Positions 7,846 to 16,075 of a stretch of 64,000 nucleotides of DNA are shown here, in pieces. The notes under the pieces are model-generated. The model ran no database searches. It was not told the DNA's origin and saw nothing but the letters and a program-made list of their open reading frames with translations. The translations under genes and the position numbers were made by a program. The DNA is from Ideonella sp. (lineage in GTDB: Bacteria; Pseudomonadota; Gammaproteobacteria; Burkholderiales; Burkholderiaceae_C): positions 434,001 to 498,000 of the forward strand of contig JABTUY010000002.1 in the NCBI GenBank assembly GCA_015075165.1, read 5' to 3'. The stretch's first letter is position 1. Every line of letters begins with the position of its first letter.

Positions 7846-8814
7846 TCAAACCCGAAAGTACCACCGCGTCAGGTGAAAGAAGATCGGCGCCGCGAACGCC
7901 AGCGGTGCCACGCGGTCGAGCAGGCCCACGGCGCCGGTGATCGCAGCCGCGTTGCTCCAGCTCGCCACGCCGGCGTCGCGCTTGAGCGCGCGCATCACCA
8001 GGTCGCCCAGCGTGCCGGCGCCGGCGGCGATCACCGCCAGCAGCAGCGCCTGCAGCGGCTTGAACGGCACCGACCAGTACATCGCCGCGCCGACGATGCC
8101 GGCCGCCAGCACGCCCAGGCCCCACGCGCGCAGCGAGAAGCTGCGGTCGATGTGGCGCACCGCAGGCAGCGCGCGCAGGCGCCGGCTCGCGGCCTCCTGC
8201 ACGATCTGCGCGGTAGCGCTGACGATCACCAGAAAGAACAGCAGGAACGCGCCGCCGCCGCGAAAGCCCGCGAACTCCAGCAGCAGCAGTGCCGGCGCGT
8301 GGCTCAGGCCGTACACGCAGACCATGATGCCCCACTGGATCTTCGCGTTGCGCTCGAGAAAGCGCTGCGGGTCGCCGGCCAGCGCGCTGGCCACGGGAAT
8401 CGCGAAGAACACGTAGACCGGGATGAACACCGTGAACAGATCGAACCAGCGGCCGCCGGCGAACACGAACTGCAGCGGCAGCACCACGAAGAACGCCGAA
8501 ATCAGCCCGCGGTGATCGGCGCGGCGCGTGTGCATCAGCGTGATGAACTCGCGCAGCGCCAGGAACGACAGCGTGCCGAACAGCAGCGCGGCGCCGATCG
8601 GCCCCGACAGCCACGCCAGCCAGAACCACACCGTGCCGAACCACACCGCGCGCAGGTCGCGGCCGAAGCGTTCGTGCCGGCGCTGCGACGCCTCGGGCAT
8701 CTCGCGCAGCGACAGCAGCACCCAGGCCGTCGTGGCGAGCAGCAGCACGCCGAACACCGCGACGAACAGCAGCGCCACCTGCTCGGGGATCGACAACGAC
8801 CGCAACGCACCCAT
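7846..8814 (-). CDS. cdsA: phosphatidate cytidylyltransferase (CdsA-like)
   Basis: This integral membrane enzyme would make CDP-diacylglycerol from phosphatidic acid and CTP. The 322-aa protein has about eight hydrophobic segments. The family signature appears in its C-terminal third (AGAGTLGDLVMRALKRDAGVAS, then the GAVGLLDRVAPLAFAAP region with its conserved Asp). It starts 17 bases after the plsC-like gene on the same strand, so the pair would make phosphatidic acid and then activate it. Members of this subgroup are often a second CdsA paralogue, and the essential copy (beside uppS/dxr) may be elsewhere. Confidence 0.85.
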   Translation of the reverse strand: MGALRSLSIPEQVALLFVAVFGVLLLATTAWVLLSLREMPEASQRRHERFGRDLRAVWFGTVWFWLAWLSGPIGAALLFGTLSFLALREFITLMHTRRADHRGLISAFFVVLPLQFVFAGGRWFDLFTVFIPVYVFFAIPVASALAGDPQRFLERNAKIQWGIMVCVYGLSHAPALLLLEFAGFRGGGAFLLFFLVIVSATAQIVQEAASRRLRALPAVRHIDRSFSLRAWGLGVLAAGIVGAAMYWSVPFKPLQALLLAVIAAGAGTLGDLVMRALKRDAGVASWSNAAAITGAVGLLDRVAPLAFAAPIFFHLTRWYFRV

Positions 8815-8831
8815 CGCGAAGGCCGGCGGCC

Positions 8832-9452
8832 TCAGCCGGCCGCCGGCCGCAGCGCCAGCACCGCCTGGCGCGCGCGCTCGAGGAACTCGCGCTTGTCTTC
8901 GCCGTCGATGCGCGACAGCGGCGCGCCGAACGTCACCGTGCACAGGATCGGCACCGGCACCACCTCGCCCTTGGGCATCACGCGCTGCACGTTGTCGATC
9001 CACGCCGGGATCAGCTGCACCTGCGCAAATCGCTCGGCCAGGTTGAACAGCCCGCTCTTGAACGGCTGCGGCTCGCCGTGGTGGCTGCGCGTGCCCTCGG
9101 GAAAGATCACCAGCGAGTCGCCGTGGTCGAGTGCTTCGATCAGCGGCTCGAGCGGATCCTGGTCGTCGCTGCGCTGTCTGTTCACGTACACCGCATGGAA
9201 CACCTCGCGCGTGATCCAGTGCTTGAACGGCGTCGCCGTCCAGTAGTCGCGCGCGGCAATCGGCCGTGTGGTGGCGCGCAGCTCGCGCGGCAGCGCGGCC
9301 CAGATCAGCACCCAGTCGAAGTGGCTCTGGTGGTTGGCGAAGTAGACGCGCTGCTCGGCCTTCGGCGGGCAGCCCTTCCAGTGGCCCTGCGCGCCGGTGA
9401 TCAGCCGCGCCAGGAAGGCAAGCAGCAAGCCGAACGCATCGGCGCGCGTCAT
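8832..9452 (-). CDS. plsC: 1-acyl-sn-glycerol-3-phosphate acyltransferase (PlsC family)
   Basis: This lysophosphatidic acid acyltransferase transfers an acyl chain to position 2 of acyl-glycerol-3-phosphate at the inner membrane. The 206-aa protein has the catalytic HX4D motif (NHQSHFD, residues 40-46) and the substrate-binding FPEGTR (117-122). The ATG at 9452 gives [13 protein letters not shown], a short hydrophobic start. It forms a two-gene unit with the cdsA-like gene. The 181-base gap to purH contains a repeated GTGSTTCACTTCA motif and short GC-rich dyads but no gene. Confidence 0.9.
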   Translation of the reverse strand: MTRADAFGLLLAFLARLITGAQGHWKGCPPKAEQRVYFANHQSHFDWVLIWAALPRELRATTRPIAARDYWTATPFKHWITREVFHAVYVNRQRSDDQDPLEPLIEALDHGDSLVIFPEGTRSHHGEPQPFKSGLFNLAERFAQVQLIPAWIDNVQRVMPKGEVVPVPILCTVTFGAPLSRIDGEDKREFLERARQAVLALRPAAG

Positions 9453-9633
9453 CTCAGTTGCTCCACCGCGCTTCGCGCGACCCGCGACGCATGAACCGGT
9501 CCGGTCGAGAGCCGCCGCGGAGCCGGCTTTGCCGGGCCGCTGGCGGCGCCCCCTCGAGGGGAAGCGCCGAAGGCGCAACGGGGGTGGTTCACTTCAGGCG
9601 CAGCCGCCGAAGGCGCTTCGGAGGTGCTTCACT

Positions 9634-11229
9634 TCAATGGCGGAAATGGCGCATGCCGGTGAACACCATCGCGATGTCGCGCTCGTCGGCGGCGGCGATC
9701 ACCTCGGCGTCGCGCATCGAGCCGCCGGGCTGGATCACGCAGGCGGCGCCGGCGTCGATCACCACGTCGAGCCCGTCGCGGAACGGGAAGAACGCGTCGC
9801 TGGCCACCGCCGAGCCCTGCAGCGAAAGGCCCGCATTGGCGGCCTTGATCGCCGCGATGCGCGACGAGTCGACGCGGCTCATCTGCCCGGCGCCGATGCC
9901 CAGCGACATGCCGTCGGCGCAGTAGACGATGGCGTTGCTCTTGACGTACTTGGCCACCTTCCAGGCGAACAGCAGGTCGTCGAGCTGCGCCGCGCTCGGC
10001 CGCTTGCGCGTCACCACCTGCAGCGCGTCGCGCTGCACGCTGCCGCTGTCGGCGCTTTGCAGCAGCAGGCCGCCGCCGACCCGCTTGAAGTCCAACGCAT
10101 TCGCCTGCGCCGGTGTCTGCGCCGGTGGCAGCGGCACCTGCAGCAGCCGCAGGTTCGCCTTCTTGGCCAGCAACTCGCGCGCCGCTGCGTCGACCACAGG
10201 CGCGATCAGCACCTCCATGAACTGCCTGGCGGTGTTGATCGCCTCGACCACATCGACACCGATCGGCCGGTTGAACGCGACGATGCCGCCGTAGGCGCTG
10301 GTGGGGTCGGTCTGCAGCGCCTTGCGATAGGCCTCGAGCGGCGTCGCGCCGACCGCCACGCCGCAGGGATTGGCGTGCTTGACGATCACGCAGGCGGCGG
10401 CCGACGGCTCGAAGCTCTTCACGCACTCCCACGCCGCATCGGCGTCGGCGATGTTGTTGTAGCTCAGCTCCTTGCCCTGCAGCTGCGTCCACTGCGCCAG
10501 CGTGCCGGGCGCCGGCGCGTGCTCGCGGTAGAACGCGGCGCTCTGGTGCGGGTTCTCGCCGTAGCGCAGATCCTGCGTCTTCACCACCTGCAGCGTGAAC
10601 ACCGACGGGTACTCGCCGCGCGGCGGCACCTGCGCCGCGTTTGTCTCGGCGCCGTCGGCCAGCGCGCCGAGGTAGTTGGCGATCATGCCGTCGTAGGCGG
10701 CGGTGTGCGCGAACACCTTCTTGGCGAGCGCGAACTTGGTGCTGCGCGCGAGGCCGCCCGCGTCGAGCTCGGCGAGCACGCGCGGGTAGTCGGCCGGGTC
10801 GATCACCACGCCGACGTCGGGCCAGTTCTTCGCCGCGGCGCGCAGCATCGCCGGCCCGCCGATGTCGATGTTCTCGATCGCGTCGTCGAGCGTGCAATCG
10901 GCGCGCGCCACCGTGCGGGCGAACGGGTAGAGGTTGATCACCAGCAGGTCGATCGTGTCGATGCCGTGCTCGCGCAGCGCGGCCATGTGCTCGGGCACGT
11001 CGCGCCGCGCCAGCAGGCCGCCGTGGATGCGCGGGTGCAGCGTCTTCACGCGGCCGTCGAGCATCTCCGGAGAGCCGGTGACCTGCGCCACCTCGGTCAC
11101 CGGCAGCCCGGCGTCGGCCAGCAGCTTCGCGGTGCCGCCGGTCGACAGCAACGTCACGCCGCGCTGGTGCAGCGCACGCGCGAACTCGACGATGCCGGTC
11201 TTGTCGGAAACGGAGATCAAGGCGCGCAT
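9634..11229 (-). CDS. purH: bifunctional AICAR transformylase / IMP cyclohydrolase
   Basis: PurH catalyses the last two steps of IMP synthesis. The 531-aa protein starts at [20 protein letters not shown], with the N-terminal IMP cyclohydrolase domain ([31 protein letters not shown]). The transformylase domain follows, with [13 protein letters not shown], the catalytic KHANPCGVA and [21 protein letters not shown]. The frame stays open upstream to 11457, but the ATG at 11229 gives the standard start. It lies downstream of dusB and fis on the same strand. Confidence 0.97.
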   Translation of the reverse strand: MRALISVSDKTGIVEFARALHQRGVTLLSTGGTAKLLADAGLPVTEVAQVTGSPEMLDGRVKTLHPRIHGGLLARRDVPEHMAALREHGIDTIDLLVINLYPFARTVARADCTLDDAIENIDIGGPAMLRAAAKNWPDVGVVIDPADYPRVLAELDAGGLARSTKFALAKKVFAHTAAYDGMIANYLGALADGAETNAAQVPPRGEYPSVFTLQVVKTQDLRYGENPHQSAAFYREHAPAPGTLAQWTQLQGKELSYNNIADADAAWECVKSFEPSAAACVIVKHANPCGVAVGATPLEAYRKALQTDPTSAYGGIVAFNRPIGVDVVEAINTARQFMEVLIAPVVDAAARELLAKKANLRLLQVPLPPAQTPAQANALDFKRVGGGLLLQSADSGSVQRDALQVVTRKRPSAAQLDDLLFAWKVAKYVKSNAIVYCADGMSLGIGAGQMSRVDSSRIAAIKAANAGLSLQGSAVASDAFFPFRDGLDVVIDAGAACVIQPGGSMRDAEVIAAADERDIAMVFTGMRHFRH

Positions 11230-11351
11230 GTCAGGACACCTCTGGCGCCGCTGGGTGATGTCAAGCTCGGCATGCGGAGTACGAAACGGTTCAGCCAAGT
11301 GGACGCCGCGGATCCGGCTCTGCCGGGCCGCTGGTGTGTCTTGCAGACCGC

Positions 11352-11409
11352 ATGGTCGCGAGACGCGACCATTCCTCGGCCCGTCCAAGCCGACGCAGGC
11401 CGGCTTGGA
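11352..11409. repeat. two hairpins between fis and purH
   Basis: 11352-11372 is ATGGTCGCG, a 3-base AGA loop, and the complementary arm. 11384-11392 (TCCAAGCCG) pairs perfectly with 11401-11409 around ACGCAGGC. They occupy the 238-base gap between fis and purH, and the second keeps the GCAG-type loop of the 7-kb palindromes. They could trim or stabilise the transcript between the two genes. Confidence 0.5.
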
Positions 11410-11467
11410 ACCGCGGGCCTCGGCCCCCTCGAGGGGGAGGCGGCCGCCAGGCCGCATCGGCGGTGGG

Positions 11468-11704
11468 TCATTTCAGCAGCTTGTGGTCGGCGAGCTTGCG
11501 CCGCAGCGTGTTGCGGTTGATGCCGAGCCAGTCTGCGGCGCGGCTCTGGTTGCCGTCGGCCTGGCGCATCACCATCTCGAGCAACGGCCGCTCGACCGCG
11601 TTCATGATCAGCGCGTGCACCGCGTGCGGCTCGGTGCCGCGCAGGTCGTCGAAGTAGCGCTCGAGCGTGTCGCGCACGCAGTCTTCGAGGTGCTTGCGGC
11701 TCAC
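11468..11704 (-). CDS. fis: Fis family DNA-binding protein
   Basis: Fis is a small nucleoid protein that bends DNA and regulates growth-phase genes. The 78-aa product has the DNA-binding helix-turn-helix at its C-terminus ([24 protein letters not shown]). The start is a GTG at 11704. It lies 87 bases after dusB, the classical dusB-fis arrangement, with purH next on the same strand. Confidence 0.95.
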   Translation of the reverse strand: MSRKHLEDCVRDTLERYFDDLRGTEPHAVHALIMNAVERPLLEMVMRQADGNQSRAADWLGINRNTLRRKLADHKLLK

Positions 11705-11791
11705 GGCTAGACCCTTCGCGCGGCGCGCCGCGGGGTTCGCGCGTCGGAGCGGCCGTGCGTGCTCATGCGGGGCAGCTCGTTCACGGCGTCT

Positions 11792-12841
11792 TCAGGCCAC
11801 CAGCGCGAGCGCGTCGTCGTTGGCGGCGCAGGCCACCGACGCGGGCTGTGGCAAGCGCGGGTGGCGCAGCGCCAGCGCGTCGAAGAACATCGCCACCGCC
11901 TCGACCTGCGCCGCGCAGTGGTCGAGCGTGTTCATCACCGCCCGAAACGCCTCGCCACCGGGCAGCGCGCGCACCGCCCAGCCGATGTGCTTGCGCGCGC
12001 TGCGCACGCCGCTGGCCTCGCCATGCAGCGCGTAGTGGTCGTGCAGGTGCTCGAGCAGCCAGCCGCGCACCGCCATCGTGGCCGGCGGCGGCAGCGGCGT
12101 GCCGGTGGCCAGCTCGTGCGCGATCTCGCGAAAGATCCACGGCCGGCCCTGCGCGGCGCGGCCGATCATCAGCGCGTCGGCGCCGGTGGCGCGCAGCACC
12201 GCCCGCGCCTTGGCCGGCGAATCGATGTCGCCGTTGGCCACCACCGGGATGCGCAGCGCCGCCTTCACCGCGGCGATCGTGTCGTACTCGGCGCTGCCGC
12301 TGAAGCCCTGCGTGCGCGTGCGGCCGTGCACCGTGACCAGCGCGACGCCGGCGCGCTCGGCCGCGCGCGCCAGCGCCACCGCGTTGCGCTCGCTCTCGCG
12401 GCGGCCGGTGCGCAGCTTCAGCGTCACCGGCACGTTGCGCGGCGCGCAGGCGCCGACCACCGCCTCGACGATCGCCAGCGCGAGCGGCTCGTTGCTCATC
12501 AGTGCCGAGCCGGCGAACACGTTGCACACCTTCTTGGCCGGGCAGCCCATGTTGATGTCGATGATCTGCGCGCCGCGGTCGATGTTGTAGCGCGCGGCGT
12601 CGGCCATCGCCGCCGGCTCGACGCCGGCGATCTGCACCGCCACCGGCGCGCTCTCGCCGCTGTGGTCGAGCCGGCGCGAGGTCTTCAGGCTGGCCCACAG
12701 CTCGCGTTTGCTGGTCACCATCTCGCTGACCGCGTAGCCCGCGCCGAGCCGCTTGCACAACTGCCGGAACGGCCGGTCGGTGACACCGGCCATCGGCGCG
12801 ACGAACAGGTTGTTCGGCAGCTCGATCGGGCCGATCTTCAT
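11792..12841 (-). CDS. dusB: tRNA-dihydrouridine synthase B
   Basis: DusB is a flavin-dependent enzyme that reduces uridine to dihydrouridine in the tRNA D-loop. The 349-aa protein starts MKIGPIELPNNLFVAPMAGVTD. It contains the catalytic-Cys motif NMGCPAKKV, the VHGRTRTQGFSG segment and ANGDIDSPAKA, all typical of the DusB branch. A C-terminal helical domain completes it. It heads the dusB-fis-purH unit. Confidence 0.95.
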   Translation of the reverse strand: MKIGPIELPNNLFVAPMAGVTDRPFRQLCKRLGAGYAVSEMVTSKRELWASLKTSRRLDHSGESAPVAVQIAGVEPAAMADAARYNIDRGAQIIDINMGCPAKKVCNVFAGSALMSNEPLALAIVEAVVGACAPRNVPVTLKLRTGRRESERNAVALARAAERAGVALVTVHGRTRTQGFSGSAEYDTIAAVKAALRIPVVANGDIDSPAKARAVLRATGADALMIGRAAQGRPWIFREIAHELATGTPLPPPATMAVRGWLLEHLHDHYALHGEASGVRSARKHIGWAVRALPGGEAFRAVMNTLDHCAAQVEAVAMFFDALALRHPRLPQPASVACAANDDALALVA

Positions 12842-12932
12842 GTGCTTTGCGGGGGCGGGGCGCGGCGGGGAGCCGCAGTATAGCCAGCGAAGGTGTGCGC
12901 CCGTCTCGAGGCGTCTTCGATAATCGCCGCCG

Positions 12933-13418
12933 ATGGACGCCTGGCTCGAAGCCCTGCTCGGCGCGCTCGCGCTGCCCAAGTTCGGCCTGAGCACGGTGTT
13001 CGTCGTGTCGCTGGTGTCGGCCACGCTGCTGCCGCTGGGCAGCGAGCCGGCGGTGTTCGGCCTGGTCAAGCTGAACCCGGCGTTGTTCTGGCCCGCGGTG
13101 CTGGTGGCCACCGCGGGCAACACGATCGGCGGCGCGATCTCGTACTGGATGGGCTATGGCGTTGAGCGTGCCTACGAGCGCGTGCGGCACCGCAAACCCG
13201 CCGAGCTGCGCGCGCTGCGCTGGCTCGAGCGTTTCGGCGCCAAGGCGTGCCTGTTGAGCTGGCTGCCGGCGGTGGGCGACCCGTTGTGCGCGGTGGCCGG
13301 CTGGCTGCGCTTTCCGTTTTGGCCGTGCGTGCTGTACATGGCGATCGGCAAGTTCGCGCGCTACATGACGATGACGGCGCTGCTGCTGTGGGTGTTCCCG
13401 GGCAAGGTCACGATCTGA
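12933..13418 (+). CDS. yqaA: YqaA family inner-membrane protein
   Basis: This 161-aa small DedA/SNARE-associated-type membrane protein has three to four hydrophobic segments. Family features are the early SATLLPLGSEP motif, the GNTIGGAISYWMGY segment and the conserved re-entrant WLPAVGDPLCAVAGWLR. Proteins of this fold are linked to lipid transport, but YqaA itself has no proven activity. It is divergent from dusB with a 91-base gap. Confidence 0.88.
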   Translation: MDAWLEALLGALALPKFGLSTVFVVSLVSATLLPLGSEPAVFGLVKLNPALFWPAVLVATAGNTIGGAISYWMGYGVERAYERVRHRKPAELRALRWLERFGAKACLLSWLPAVGDPLCAVAGWLRFPFWPCVLYMAIGKFARYMTMTALLLWVFPGKVTI

Positions 13419-13576
13419 CCGGCTGACCGCGCGTTCGGTGTGCGCCGGCTTCGCCGCAGGAGGCCTTTCGGTTCGAGGGATGTCGAGCACCGGCGCCGCC
13501 ACGCACAATGCGCCACCGATCGCTCCCACCGCGCGTGGCCACGAGCTGCGTGCCACCCTCGCACGACGGACACCCG

Positions 13577-15082
13577 ATGGACACCACCACGCCGAGCTAC
13601 GACGCGCTGACGCAGGCTTTCCTGCGGCTGCACCGGCTGCAGCACCTGCAATCGATCGCGCAGTGGGATTCGGCAGCCAACATGCCGCCGCGCGGTAACG
13701 AGGCGCGCGCCGCCGCGATGGCCGAGATGAGCGCGCTGCTGCACCGCCTGAGCACCGAGCCGCAGCTCGCGCGCCAGCTCGACGACGCCGAGGCCGAACC
13801 GCTGAGCGAGCCGCAGCGCGCCAACCTGCGCGAGATGCGGCGCGCGTGGCGGCAATCCAATGCGCTGCCCGAGGCGCTGGTGCAGCGCGCGGCGCTGGTC
13901 ACCTCGCGCTGCGAGCACGCATGGCGCACGCAGCGGCCGGCCAACGACTGGGCCGGCCACCTGCCCAACCTGCGCGAGGTGGTGGCGGTGGCGCGCGAGG
14001 AGGCGCAGGCGCTGTCGCAGCAGCTCGGCCTGTCGCGCTACGACGCGCTGATGGATCGCTTCGAGCCCGGCATGCGCGCGGCCACCATCGACGCGGTGTT
14101 CGGCGAGCTGCGGCGCTGGCTGCCCGGCCTGATCCGCGACGTGATCGACCGCCAGTCGCGCGAGGCCGTGCTGCAGCCGCAGGGCCCGTTCGCGGTCGAT
14201 GCGCAGCGCCGGCTGTGCGAGCGCGTGATGCGGCTGCTGGGTTTCGATTTCGACGCCGGCCGACTCGACGTGAGCGCGCACCCGTTCTGCGGCGGCGTGC
14301 CCGAAGACGTGCGCATGACCACGCGCTATCGCGACGACGAGTTCCTCGGCTCGCTGATGGGCACGATTCACGAAACCGGCCACGGCCGCTACGAGCAGAA
14401 CCGGCCGCGCGAGCTGCTCGGCCAGCCGGTGTCGGAGTCGCGCTCGATGGCCATCCACGAGAGCCAGTCGCTCAGCTTCGAGATGCAGCTCGGCAGCCAC
14501 CGCGGTTTCGTCGGCCGGCTGGCGCCGCTGGTGGCCGAGGCGTTCGGTGCGCAGCCGGCGTTCGACGCCGACAACCTGCACCGGCTGCTCACGCGCGTGA
14601 AGCGCGGGCTGATCCGCGTCGATGCCGACGAGGTGACGTACCCGGCGCACGTGATCCTGCGCTACGAGATCGAGCGCCCGCTGGTCGAAGGTGAGATCGA
14701 GGTCGACGACATCCCGGCGCTGTGGGATGCCAAGATGGCCGAGCTGCTCGAGCTCGACACGCGCGGCAACTTCAAAGATGGTCCGATGCAGGACGTGCAC
14801 TGGCCGAGCGGCCTGTTCGGCTACTTCCCTTGCTACTCGCTCGGCGCGATGTACGCCGCGCAGTGGTTCGCCGCGATGCGCCGCGCCACGCCGGATCTCG
14901 ACGCGCGCATCGCCGCCGGCGATCTCGCGCCGCTGTTCGACTGGCTGCGCGAGCACATCTGGACGCAGGCCAGCCGCTGGAGCACCGACGAGCTGGTGCG
15001 CCGCGCCAGCGGCGAGCCGCTGAACCCGGCGCACTTCGCGGCGCACCTGCGCGCGAGGTACGCGCCGCCGGCGGCGCGCTGA
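13577..15082 (+). CDS. M32 family carboxypeptidase (Taq-type)
   Basis: This zinc metallocarboxypeptidase resembles thermostable carboxypeptidase Taq and is probably cytoplasmic. The 501-aa protein carries the HEXXH motif as HETGH at residues 265-269. It also has the downstream metal-binding glutamate region (AIHESQSLSFEMQLGSHRGF) and the family signatures HPFCGGVPEDVRMTTRY and RVDADEVTYPAHVILRYEIE. The ATG at 13577 gives the standard start MDTTTPSYDALTQAF; an in-frame upstream ATG exists but the extension is not family-like. It converges with the phasin gene. Confidence 0.93.
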   Translation: MDTTTPSYDALTQAFLRLHRLQHLQSIAQWDSAANMPPRGNEARAAAMAEMSALLHRLSTEPQLARQLDDAEAEPLSEPQRANLREMRRAWRQSNALPEALVQRAALVTSRCEHAWRTQRPANDWAGHLPNLREVVAVAREEAQALSQQLGLSRYDALMDRFEPGMRAATIDAVFGELRRWLPGLIRDVIDRQSREAVLQPQGPFAVDAQRRLCERVMRLLGFDFDAGRLDVSAHPFCGGVPEDVRMTTRYRDDEFLGSLMGTIHETGHGRYEQNRPRELLGQPVSESRSMAIHESQSLSFEMQLGSHRGFVGRLAPLVAEAFGAQPAFDADNLHRLLTRVKRGLIRVDADEVTYPAHVILRYEIERPLVEGEIEVDDIPALWDAKMAELLELDTRGNFKDGPMQDVHWPSGLFGYFPCYSLGAMYAAQWFAAMRRATPDLDARIAAGDLAPLFDWLREHIWTQASRWSTDELVRRASGEPLNPAHFAAHLRARYAPPAAR

Positions 15083-15121
15083 TTCGCGCGCGGCATCTGC
15101 GCAGGCCGACCGTTCACGCGC

Positions 15122-15139
15122 CGCGTCGCGGGCGACGCG
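15122..15139. terminator. hairpin between convergent genes
   Basis: CGCGTCGC and GCGACGCG are separated by two bases in the 81-base gap between the carboxypeptidase and phasin genes, which converge. It could act as a bidirectional terminator, but there is no T-tract. Confidence 0.35.
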
Positions 15140-15163
15140 ATGGCGCCGCCCGATCTGCGAGCA

Positions 15164-15709
15164 TCAGGCCCTGGCTGCGGGCTTGCGCGAAGTCTTCTTC
15201 GTCGCCGTGCGCGTGGTCGCGGCCTTGCCCGCATCGCCCTTCGCCGCCGCACGCGTCGCCCTCTTGGCCGGCGTCTTCTTGCCGGCCAACTTGGCCACGG
15301 TGGCGCTGAGTTCGTCGATGCGCTGGTTCAGCGTGGCCATCTCCTTGGCCGACGGTACGCCGAGCCGGCCCATCGCCTTGGCGGTGCGCTGCTCGAAGAT
15401 CGATTCGAGCTTGTCCCAGTGCTGGCCGGCCTTGGCGGTGACCTCGCCGGCCATCGCGGTCATCTTGCCGGTGACTTCGCTGATCTTCTCTTCGGCCAAG
15501 CCCTGGGTTTTCTTCTGCAGGCTGACGCCATCCTTGATCAGCTTGTCGAACGCCTGCGTGCCTTCGGCCTGCGCCTTCGCGAACGCGCCCATGCCGGCCA
15601 GCCAGATCTGCTGCGCCGAATCCTTGATCGATTGCGCCAGCGCGTTGTCGAGCAGGCCGGCGGGGCTGGCGGCCTTCTTGTCGGCCATGGCTTTGAGTTT
15701 CTTGACCAT
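15164..15709 (-). CDS. phasin (PHA granule-associated protein)
   Basis: Phasins coat polyhydroxyalkanoate granules. The 181-aa product has an N-terminal amphipathic region of the poly(hydroxyalkanoate) granule-associated family (NALAQSIKDSAQQIWLAGMGAFAKAQAEG), a long helical middle, and a Lys/Ala/Thr/Pro-rich histone-H1-like tail (KKTPAKRATRAAAKGD). This is the layout of PhaF-type phasins, whose tails bind DNA and help partition granules. The ATG at 15709 is preferred to a GTG at 15718 because GGAG lies 8 bases before the ATG but abuts the GTG. It fits the PHA genes at 55-59 kb. Confidence 0.85.
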   Translation of the reverse strand: MVKKLKAMADKKAASPAGLLDNALAQSIKDSAQQIWLAGMGAFAKAQAEGTQAFDKLIKDGVSLQKKTQGLAEEKISEVTGKMTAMAGEVTAKAGQHWDKLESIFEQRTAKAMGRLGVPSAKEMATLNQRIDELSATVAKLAGKKTPAKRATRAAAKGDAGKAATTRTATKKTSRKPAARA

Positions 15710-15829
15710 CGTGCGCACTCCGTGTGTCTGTAAGGGGCTTGGGATGGCTTGCAGTGTAGGCAGCGGCTGCGCCGCCCGCAGCCGGAATCGCTAGTGGCGC
15801 GCGTCTAACGACGCACGGGCCGCGCCGCG

Positions 15830-15990
15830 GCCCGGCGTACCTGCAGGCCTGCTGTCAGCGTGCTTCAGGCTCGCACCGCTGCCGGCGTGCCTTCGGGCCC
15901 ACGACGCGGCCGGCGTGTCTGCAGGCCTACGCCGCGGCCGGCGTGCGTTCAGGCCCACGCCGCTGCTGGCGTGTCTTCAGGGTTAGCGCG
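15830..15990. repeat. 28-bp imperfect tandem repeat, about six units
   Basis: Units begin at 15830, 15858 (shortened to 23 bp), 15881, 15909, 15937 and 15965 (26 bp). The three best are exactly 28 bp, starting GCCGGCGTG and ending CCxACGxCGC. Each unit is itself a dyad, because GGCGTG pairs with the CACGCC or TACGCC near its end, with CTTCAGG or CTGCAGG in the loop. The array fills much of the 366-base gap between the phasin and fatty acyl-CoA reductase starts, which are divergent. Confidence 0.7.
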
Positions 15991-16075
15991 TGCCGCGCCG
16001 CGCAGCAACTTGCACAAGAATCGCCGCGAAGCGCCGCGAGTGTCTCCTCAGGCGGCGCAACCCAGGAGGAATGCG

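Noticed and set aside
15830-15990. CRISPR array
   Set aside because: The 28-bp units are head to tail without unique spacers, are imperfect, and no cas gene is present.
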